Source: Candidatus Peribacteria bacterium | Lineage (GTDB): Bacteria; Patescibacteria; JAEDAM01; Absconditabacterales; Absconditicoccaceae | Direction of reading: 5' to 3' | Length of the DNA stretch: 6,291 nt | NCBI GenBank assembly: GCA_031288635.1 | Contig: JAITQZ010000101.1 | Coordinates: 1-6,291, forward strand | Part shown: positions 1 to 5,737 of the stretch, piece by piece | How positions within the stretch are numbered: the stretch's first letter is position 1 | Layout of the letters: each line of letters opens with the position of its first letter | Notes under the pieces: generated by a model | The model's input: the letters and a program-made list of their open reading frames with translations, nothing else | What the model was told of the DNA's origin: nothing | Database searches by the model: none | Made by a program: the position numbers and the translations under genes

Positions 1-67
1 TTATTCAATCTCCATTTCTAAAGAGTTTTTCCAGAATCGCCTTGATTTTCAATGTTGACTTTTCCAT
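1..67 (-). CDS. Possible start of an unidentified gene running off the left edge
   Basis: An ATG at 65-67 opens a minus-strand frame that stays open to the window edge if TGA is read as glycine. The first residues are MEKSTLKIKAILEKLF followed by RNGDGI. The frame is closed upstream by an in-frame TAA four codons before the ATG, which makes this ATG the natural start. The residues are lysine-rich and look helical; I do not recognise a family. No Shine-Dalgarno sequence precedes it. Only about 22 codons are visible, and the other two frames on this strand are also partly open, so this is a tentative call. Confidence 0.3.
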
Positions 68-111
68 ATCACGAACAATTTACTGTCATTTCTATTTTTT
101 GAATTTCCTAT

Positions 112-224
112 ATTTTAAAGAAACTTTTAATGCAATATGGATATCCACCTGATCTTGCCAGAATGCAAGCGGATAGAGTGATAGAGCAAAGTGAACTCCT
201 AGCTGGACAGCTGGTGCAAGGATA
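112..224 (+). pseudogene. Remnant of type I restriction subunit HsdR (extreme C-terminus)
   Basis: The plus-strand frame reads ILKKLLMQYGYPPDLARMQA then DRVIEQSELLAGQLVQG and ends at a TAG (222-224). The YPPD motif followed by an A-x3-V-(I/L)-x-Q-(S/A)-E helix is the hallmark of the C-terminal end of type I restriction endonuclease R subunits, which translocate DNA and cleave as part of the HsdRMS complex. The frame is open back to a TAA at 19-21, with TGA as Gly at 43-45 and 100-102, but residues before about 112 do not look like HsdR. A full HsdR is roughly 1000 residues, so only a stub remains. The first ATG inside is at 130. It lies opposite in direction to every other gene here and is probably debris of a lost type I system. 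The match is from memory of the motif, not from a search. Confidence 0.5.
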
Positions 225-358
225 GTACAACATTGTTCTTACATTTTTCTCCATGAAAAGTGATTTTGCATTTTTCAAGAGTCTTCACCTAACTACACTT
301 AAGTACCCCTACTAAAAAATAAACATACTTAACTGGAATTAAGTAAAAAAAATCTCAT
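225..358. other. Intergenic spacer between HsdR remnant and dus
   Basis: No coding frame of interest is visible on either strand. The spacer separates the plus-strand HsdR stub from the minus-strand dus gene, which ends at 359. Its only recognisable structure is the hairpin with T-run annotated separately near 314-345. Confidence 0.6.
314..345 (-). terminator. Probable intrinsic terminator of the pyk-dus operon
   Basis: On the minus strand, just after the dus stop, a perfect 7-bp stem TACTTAA / TTAAGTA (339-345 and 326-332) encloses a 6-base loop. A T-rich tail including six consecutive T (319-314) follows. The stem is AT-rich and weak by E. coli standards, but this is the expected form in an AT-rich genome. 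It lies 14 bases after the dus stop codon. Read on the plus strand the same hairpin is followed by A residues, so it should act only for dus. Confidence 0.45.
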
Positions 359-1369
359 CTACTTCTCAAAAAACCTCCTAATAGCCTCCCTAAGCTCACC
401 ATACTGCGTAATCTGCAATATTGTTGGTTTCCATTCTCTACTTTCCGACATCCCTTTCACATATTGAAACAGAAACTTTCTAAACTCCACCAATGCGTGC
501 ACAGCGAAATCAGGCTTCTTCAAATTCTCTTCTATCTGTGTTTCCAACTGCTCCGAAGTAACTAAAACCATCCCAGAAAAAAGCTGCTCACAAGCTACGC
601 TCAAATCCAAATGACGAAGCACCATCTCCAATTTCTCAGAACTCGTAGGAACATACGGCGTGAAAATCCATGGATTACCAATTGCAGCCTGTCCAACCAT
701 TACCCCATCCAATTGATAACGTTCGCTAATTTCTTTCGCTTGTGCATAGGACGTAATGCCTCCATTTCAGAGAATCGGACACGAAGCAGAAGTTTTTAGT
801 TGATGGATAAAATTCCAATCCACTTCTCCCATATACAACTGCTTCAACGTCCTCCCGTGTACAGAAATCTGAGAACAATAACCACTCGCTTCCACCAAAA
901 ATTCTAACTGTGCAGGTTTATCCGTTTCATTCAGTCCCGTCCTCGCCTTGATAGAAAAAGGCAAACGCTCCAAACACTCAGAAAGATGTTGAATAATCTT
1001 CAGCGTTTTTTTCTTGTCTCTCATCATATCACTTCCTCCTCCCACCTTCATCACTGTAGTAGAAGGACAACCCGTATTCAGCTCAATTCACGAAAAAAAT
1101 TCACCATACTCACGCTCAATCTTCACTGCCGCTTCTAGCAAAGTTATTTCATTTCCTCCATAAATCTGAGCAAGAGGTTGCTGGTCAGGAGTAGTCTGCA
1201 AGTGCTTTACAACCTTGTCCGGATTAATGAGGAAACCGTCTACATTCATAAACTCCGTCCACAGCTGAAGCATATCATCAGCAGTTCCATATTGCTCAAA
1301 AACCTCCTTGGTCAGAAGTCTCGTTGCACAAGTAGTAATACCATCCATTGGAGCTAAACACAAACGCAT
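359..1369 (-). CDS. dus: tRNA-dihydrouridine synthase (Dus family)
   Basis: This enzyme reduces specific uridines in tRNA to dihydrouridine, using FMN and NADPH, in the cytoplasm. The 336-aa frame fits the usual 310-340 aa. The N-terminus MRLCLAPMDGIT is the FMN-barrel opening motif. IELNTGCPS carries the catalytic Cys101, KARTG the flavin-contacting Lys141, and SVHGRT His171. The phosphate-binding motifs near the barrel end are LGNGGI and DGVMVGQAAIGNPW. Two in-frame TGA codons (residues 94 and 201) fall exactly where the family has Gly, and the gene is intact only in code 25. The start is firm because an in-frame TAG lies 18 bases upstream. That TAG is also the pyk stop, so dus follows pyk by 15 bases with no Shine-Dalgarno sequence, suggesting an operon and perhaps reinitiation. 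The true stop is TAG. The exact subfamily (DusA, B or C type) is not settled, though the sequence looks closest to bacterial DusB. Confidence 0.93.
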
Positions 1370-1384
1370 TTTCTCAAAGCAAAT

Positions 1385-2794
1385 CTAAATCACCGTAATT
1401 ACTCTAATAAGTGGGTCTTTTTGAGTTCCCCTTGTCTTGTCTCCAATCAAAATTAGTTTATCTCAACCTTTTACAAATCCTTTTTCCAAGAGTACGTTCA
1501 CTGCAATATCCTGATTTTCCGTCGTATGCTCCGCTCGTCTTTCGAGTTTAATCCCGTGAATACCATACAGGATTCTCGTTTTATCAACCACCACCTGTTC
1601 TGGAGTAAAAGTGTATACTTCTTGATTTGGTTTCAGCCCCGCAATAATTTTTGGGAATTTCGCACTATGACTAAACACTATCACACATTTTGCTTTAATC
1701 TCATCCGCCAACAATAAAGCGTGCCTGACCACCAACTTTTTTTCCGCATTAGCTTGTTCAGCTCCAATCAAAAGAAAATCCTGATGCGGTTTCACCACGT
1801 GCCTCTCTGCCTCTTCTACGGTTTTTCTCATCAAATTCACGGTTTCAACTGGGAATTTCCCAATCGCCGTCTCATCAGACAACATCACCGCATCCACTCC
1901 AGCCACAACAGAATTATACACATCAGACACTTCCGCTCTCGTAGGAAACGGTGAAACCGTCATACTTTTCAGCAGCTCTGTCGCCATAATGCACGGTCTT
2001 CCATACCTCTTACACGCATCTAAAATATACGTCTGCAAATACGGTAGCTCGTGAATAGGTGCCTCAATCCCCAAATCACCACGTGCAATCATCACTCCAT
2101 CAGAAGCCTGAACAATTTCTTCAATATTGGCAATCCCCTCTTGGTTTTCAATTTTCGAAATAATTTGAATAGCTGACGCCCCTAAAAACGCTCTAATTTC
2201 TGCGATATTTTCCTGAGTCCTAATAAACGAAGCCGCTACGTAATGAACACCATTCTCCATTCAGAAACGCAAATCTGATTTATCTTTTTCTGTCAATCAC
2301 GGCAAATGCAGTGACACTCCCGAGAAATTCATATGCCTCCTCGACCCAATTTCACAATCATCACGTGATTGCACTAACAAATAATCATCGTGAACTGCTT
2401 GCACTTCCACCGTCATCAATCCACTATCAATCGCAATCATATTTCCTACCTTCACATCTAATAGCAAATACTCATAATCACAAAATAAATCAGAATCTTC
2501 CGTCATCTTCGCACTATCCACAAAAATCCTGAACGTTTCCCCTTTTTTATAGTGATAAGGAGTCTGCCTTTCCCCTGTACGAACTTCAGGACCTTTCGTA
2601 TCCAACAGAATTCCCAAATCCGTCTTCCCTTCGCGATTTAAGCGATGAATAAGGTCAACAAGCGGTTTCGTAGCTTCCTGTTTTGCATGAGAAAAATTAA
2701 GTCTGACGACATTCACGCCCGCCTCAGCGATAGCAATCAGTTTTTCTTCCGTATATTGGTCAGTAATCGTGGCGATGATTTTGGTTTTATTCAT
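1385..2794 (-). CDS. pyk: Pyruvate kinase
   Basis: It transfers phosphate from phosphoenolpyruvate to ADP, giving ATP and pyruvate, the last step of glycolysis. The 469-aa product has the standard bacterial length. Landmarks are KIIATITDQY at the N-terminus, VRLNFSH (residues 30-36), DTKGPEVRTG (65-74), the catalytic SKIENQEG with Lys214 and metal ligand Glu216, ARGDLGIE (Asp240, metal binding), then MATELLKSM and AEVSDVYN before the C-terminal domain. Three in-frame TGA codons (residues 166, 178, 444) give LPG, RFG and VKGGD, where the family has small residues or Gly, so this is not a broken gene. The chosen ATG (2792-2794) starts exactly at the conserved MNKTKIIATI; a longer in-frame extension to 2842 would add 16 residues unlike any Pyk and would read through the promoter. 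The stop is TAG. It is first gene of an operon with dus. One of about ten glycines is TGA here, far fewer than in the island to the right. Confidence 0.96.
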
Positions 2795-2828
2795 AGTATA
2801 AGTATACACAAAAGATTTTTTTTTGCAA
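2795..2828 (-). promoter_or_regulatory. Promoter of pyk-dus, probably giving a leaderless mRNA
   Basis: TTGCAA (2828-2823), a 16-base spacer and TATACT (2806-2801) form a good sigma-70-type promoter. Six bases downstream comes the A of the pyk ATG (2794), the normal position of a transcription start. A second TATACT copy (2800-2795) sits between the -10 and the ATG. No Shine-Dalgarno sequence fits in that gap, so translation from a 5'-terminal AUG is the likely mode. The start site itself is inferred from spacing. Confidence 0.6.
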
Positions 2829-2842
2829 ACATTTTCACACAA

Positions 2843-2938
2843 CTATACAACTTTAATCTCCCTCAAATCATACCCATCAAAAATAATTTTTATCGCACTA
2901 AGAAAGTTTCAGCACTCCCTCATTGGCTCTAAAAGCAT
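2843..2938 (-). CDS. Small uncertain ORF of 31 codons upstream of pyk
   Basis: An ATG at 2936-2938 opens a frame beginning MLLEPMRECGNFLSAIKI and ending at TAG 2843-2845, with one TGA read as Gly at codon 10. I do not recognise it. The same frame is open all the way back to the TAG of the D12 methylase at 3026, and the upstream stretch includes a hydrophobic run (ISSIVILLVVIAIKI), but there is no ATG, GTG or well-placed TTG to start it there. It could be a small protein, the eroded tail of an older gene, or chance in AT-rich DNA. It has no ribosome binding site and no clear promoter. Confidence 0.22.
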
Positions 2939-3025
2939 AATATTAAACAAAAATTCTTTCTCTATTTTTATTGCAATGACAACTAAAAGAATAACAATAG
3001 ATGAGATTTTATCTTCTAGGCCCTC

Positions 3026-4096
3026 CTAACATAAAACTTTAACATAATGTAGATATTCAACAACACTATTCTTCTTAAAATCTCTATTTTCATCTTTATC
3101 AGCTTTGAATCTATTATATTCTTTTGTGAAAAAACCATATTCTCATCTAGTAGACATTATTTTTCCAATATCTTGTAAACTCATCAATCCTTCATCATTA
3201 TAGCTTAAAAAAATGTAGTTTGCCTTGATGTTGGAAATTAAGTCGAAGTAAGCTTTTTTTACCTCTGATTTACTGCAGTATTTAGACTTTTGGCCTTTAC
3301 ATTCTCTCATTCAGGTTTTTCAATTGATTTGTGGATTATCATATTTCGCAATAGTTTCCAAAATATGATAGTTTCCACTGTATTGTCTATGATTATATGG
3401 TGGATCCAAATACACTACATCGTGTTTAGTAGTTTGTATCAGATTATTAATATCTTCATTGAAAATCTTGTGTTCATTATCATTTTCAAAGAGTTCAACA
3501 GATTGAAGCTCCAATGATTTTTGAGCAGATTTTTTGAGATGTTTGAGAAAAGCACCATAAACAGAGGCGGTATTTGCTACTTTGTCGATAGCTTCCAATA
3601 AACAAGCAAGCAAAAAATAATATTCATCTTCAGTGATTTTTCTCTCTTCTTTCCATTGTTCTATCTGTTCTCTAATGGTATCGCATTTCATAGCATTTTC
3701 ATCAGAGAAATACATTCTTTCAAACAATTTTCCTTTCGTTCCTCAAAGTGCATAATTTTTATAAATAAATCATTGTTTTCAAGGTAAGTTTTCTAAATAT
3801 TCACAAACAATTTGTCTATAGTCAGCTTTTTTAGCAGTTGATAAATCCGAAACTTCTTCTTTTAAGCCTTTAAACTCAAGTTCTTTATGGTTTCCAATAT
3901 AATGTCTATTCAACACATAACTATAATACTGCAAATCATTTGCAATTACCTTATGACCTTTCTTTTTGAAATATCTCCCAACAATCCCGGTTCCAGCAAA
4001 TAAATCAGAGAAAGTATACTCCCCTATTGGAACGACTTTTGCAATGCTTTCATCAAGGAATTGTAACAGTGAAAGTTTGGATCAAATATAGTTCAT
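3026..4096 (-). CDS. D12-class DNA N6-adenine methyltransferase, M subunit of the C-regulated R-M system
   Basis: It should methylate adenine in the recognition site of the neighbouring endonuclease, using S-adenosylmethionine, to protect host DNA. The 356-aa protein opens with NYIGSKLSLLQFL and has DLFAGTG (31-37), both AdoMet-binding. The catalytic DPPYN (231-235) is followed by HRQYSGNYHILETIAKYD, the extended motif of the M.FokI/M.NlaIII branch of D12 enzymes. Only one catalytic domain is present, which fits a symmetric target. Seven TGA codons are read as Gly, the first at codon 5 inside the NYIGSK motif, so a standard-code host would make only a tetrapeptide. The start is fixed: an in-frame TAA lies two codons upstream. 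It ends in TAG and lies 47 bases after the HNH endonuclease gene, enough room for its own promoter. No Shine-Dalgarno sequence is seen. Specificity cannot be read from the sequence. Confidence 0.92.
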
Positions 4097-4125
4097 ATGT
4101 TAATTTTGAATAATAAAAGATATTT

Positions 4126-4153
4126 ATAGTATGCAAATTATTCCTAATTTCAA
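4126..4153 (-). promoter_or_regulatory. Candidate separate promoter for the D12 methylase
   Basis: TTGAAA (4153-4148) overlaps the last codons of the HNH endonuclease, with a 16-base spacer and TACTAT (4131-4126) as a possible -10. This would start transcription about 25 bases before the methylase ATG. A private methylase promoter is common in C-controlled systems, where methylation must precede cleavage. The match is moderate in very AT-rich DNA, so chance is quite possible. Confidence 0.28.
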
Positions 4154-4806
4154 GACAATTTTTCATCATTCAATCATTTCTTCCATTTTTCTGGATCATA
4201 CCAACCACATCCTTCACATCAAGTCTTATCCTCATATTTTTCACCTCATTTATAGAAGTATTTTATTCATAAAAGTGATTGTCTCTTTCCTGTTTTTTTA
4301 CATTTTTCACAATTTCTACTTTTTAGTAAATTATTTTCCCTAGTTAACAACATAAACCTTGCTTTCAGCTCTTCATCAGTCATATCTATATAATCTTCCT
4401 CTTTTTTTACTCGTCTCACCTGTGGTATTCTGTGGTCAACTTCTATTTTTCTTCCTGTGGGTTCATATCCTAGAATAGCATCTTGATTTCAATAGAGTTT
4501 GATAATTCTGTCTTTCAACTTGTTATTTAATGTTTTCGTCCTCTCTATCGAGATTTCCTCTTTCTCCAACGATAGTAATCTTCTAAAAGGTGTTTTTCTT
4601 CAACAGACATTACAAAACATTCTTTTTTCATAGTTTGATCCCTTCTTTTCCATAAGGTATCAGGCTTGTCTGATCATTTGGAGAGCTTTTGCAGGTTGGC
4701 TTCAAGGCAATTCATGTTCAGAACAATGTCGTTTCAAATCTGATAAGATTTCAAATATTTTGTATATTTGGGTTCATTCATTAAAGGGATTTTTAAAGCT
4801 TTCCAT
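4144..4806 (-). CDS. HNH (beta-beta-alpha metal) restriction endonuclease with NlaIII/ICEA-like zinc-binding tail
   Basis: It is the likely DNA-cleaving partner of the adjacent D12 methylase. The 220-aa product has a helical N-terminus, a first zinc knuckle MFCNVCGRKTPFRRL (Cys65, Cys68) and the nuclease core KIEVDHR (Asp124, His125). MLLTRENNLLKS (Asn159 as the HNH Asn) and two more Cys pairs follow, NCEKCKKTGKR (166, 169) and GCEGCGWYDPEKW (197, 200). The pattern DH, then N-x-x-K, then C-x2-CK-x-T-x-KR, a Y-x-G-x3-Y stretch and GC-x-GC-x-YDP resembles the NlaIII/ICEA1 endonucleases in the second half; the N-terminal half differs. Ten of its 17 glycines are TGA, so it is invisible to standard-code gene finders. 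It starts 15 bases after the controller gene, implying cotranscription, and ends in TAG. The nuclease call is strong; family and target sequence are inferred from motifs only. Confidence 0.82.
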
Positions 4807-4821
4807 AGTTATTATATTTAG

Positions 4822-5025
4822 TTAATCAAATAAATCTTTTACTTTTACTCAAAGTGCTTTTGCCAATTTTTCAATATTTTCAAGACTGATATTTTTCTCT
4901 CCTCTTTCTACAATTCCAATATAAGTTCTATGAAGCCTTACTATGAAAGCTAGTTCTTCTTGCGATAATCAAAGCGATTTTCTCAGAGTTCTTATTTTAC
5001 TTCCAAAGGATTTTTTGATTTCCAT
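4822..5025 (-). CDS. Controller (C) protein, XRE-type HTH regulator of the R-M system
   Basis: This small dimeric DNA-binding protein should activate, then at high level repress, its own gene and the endonuclease gene, delaying restriction until methylation is complete. The 67-aa sequence has the classical C-protein layout: [20 protein letters not shown] (helices 1-2), a recognition segment [20 protein letters not shown], and a final helix [19 protein letters not shown]-x3-E-R-G-x-K-N-(I/V)-S-L is characteristic of C proteins from type II systems rather than of generic XRE regulators. Two TGA codons (19 and 59) give LSQ-preceding Gly and the conserved A-L-G turn. The stop is TAA. It lies directly before the endonuclease gene and behind an operator-like repeat array. 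Confidence 0.9.
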
Positions 5026-5035
5026 AGGTTTATGA

Positions 5036-5092
5036 AATATATAAAACGTTGTATACAGTATGAAATGTATACTATAAATCTACATACTATAA
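5036..5092 (-). promoter_or_regulatory. Candidate C-box operator array and promoter of the C-R operon
   Basis: In the 73-base gap before the controller gene, GTATAC occurs at 5051-5056 and 5067-5072, and a related ACATAC at 5082-5087, all in 16-bp register. The span 5057-5073 is an inverted repeat, AGTAT-N7-ATACT. ATACTATAA is directly repeated at 5069-5077 and 5084-5092. On the minus strand a possible -10 TATATT (5041-5036) has TTCATA (5064-5059) 17 bases upstream, so the sites would overlap the -35, as in known C-box operators. That promoter would give a leader of only a few bases before the ATG. C-protein binding here is inferred from position and symmetry, not from a known consensus match. 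Confidence 0.55.
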
Positions 5093-5098
5093 GTAGCA

Positions 5099-5737
5099 TT
5101 ACTGGACAACGAAAATTATATCTGATAAAATTTCCTCTGTTTCTATATTAAAAGAATATAATTTCTCAACAGAAAATTCAGATAAATAAGTATCAATATA
5201 GTCTTTTATTGTATTTATCTCACTTTTTAATTTTCGGTGTTGTCATGAATGAGAATATACTACAACAAACAGCCTATTTTTCATATGAAATCTCTGTTGA
5301 TGGCTTTGATTTTGATATAACCATTGAATTAAGTCATTCTTATTATGAACCGCATAATCAATACTTCTAGGGTACCTTCATGGGAATACCGATGTTTTAT
5401 GATCAAAGGGAATTCAAGCAATAAAGAAGTCCTTATATTTATCATATGAATCGTTAGTTGGTGAAACATTTATATGTTGCTTAAAAATTTCCTCTACACA
5501 TTGAGCCGACCAAAAATTATATCGTCTATTGGTAGCATAATTAAACAGTGAAGTTTTACTGATTGTTGTATCTTCTTCCCATACTCTTTTCACAGTTTGA
5601 ACTAAATCATCTCGTTTGTAAGAACGATAAATAAATTTAGTCTTACTATCCCCATCATCATTTTGAATTTTCTCCCATTGATAATTGTATTTGAGCTTTT
5701 TTTTAAGCTCTACTTCCACTAATGCTAAATCTATCAT
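5099..5737 (-). CDS. Probable PD-(D/E)xK type II restriction endonuclease
   Basis: It is the putative cutting partner of the methyltransferase that overlaps it. The 212-aa protein has no family I can name. Its centre reads KDFFIAGIPFDHKTSVFPGR: Asp103, then Asp112-His-Lys114, in the P-x-D-x-K-T-S context typical of the PD-(D/E)xK nuclease core. Glu82 or Glu83 in CVEEIF could be the helix-1 acidic residue. A hydrophobic strand LFVVVYSHSG and a helical C-terminus follow. Three of its four glycines are TGA, one within the active-site strand (residue 108). The ATG overlaps the methylase stop as ATGATAG; AAAGG six bases upstream is the closest thing to a Shine-Dalgarno sequence in the window. The stop is TAA. 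Nuclease assignment rests on the motif plus genetic context. Confidence 0.62.

Noticed and set aside
326..345. Hairpin as a terminator for the plus-strand HsdR remnant
   Set aside because: On the plus strand the stem is followed by A residues rather than T, so only the minus-strand reading fits an intrinsic terminator.
1526..1954. Plus-strand ORFs inside pyk (and similar ones at 611-799 and 2311-2532)
   Set aside because: They lie opposite a well-conserved gene, have His/Ser/Phe-rich composition typical of antisense shadows, and no recognisable motifs.
359..2794. pyk and dus as frameshifted or nonsense-broken pseudogenes
   Set aside because: All breaks are TGA with no frame change, and reading Gly there restores conserved motifs; lengths are normal and real stops are TAG.
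2794..2842. N-terminal extension of pyruvate kinase from 2842
   Set aside because: The extra 16 residues are unlike Pyk, and the DNA carries the -35 and -10 promoter elements; the conserved protein begins at MNKTK.
3290..3517. Plus-strand hydrophobic ORF resembling a membrane protein
   Set aside because: It is antisense to the DPPYN and RQYSGNYH region of the D12 methylase.
4131..4343. Plus-strand 70-codon ORF rich in Ile, His and Phe
   Set aside because: It is the antisense of the zinc-knuckle and HNH tail of the endonuclease; its apparent hydrophobicity mirrors the Lys/Glu/Cys codons on the other strand.
4144..4806. HNH protein as a homing endonuclease or phage terminase-associated nuclease
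   Set aside because: There is no intron or intein context and no phage genes; it sits between a C protein and a D12 methylase, and the tail resembles NlaIII-type enzymes.
5051..5072. GTATAC repeats as a recombination or attachment site
   Set aside because: There is no integrase, no duplicated copy elsewhere in the window and no target-site boundary; location before a controller gene favours an operator.
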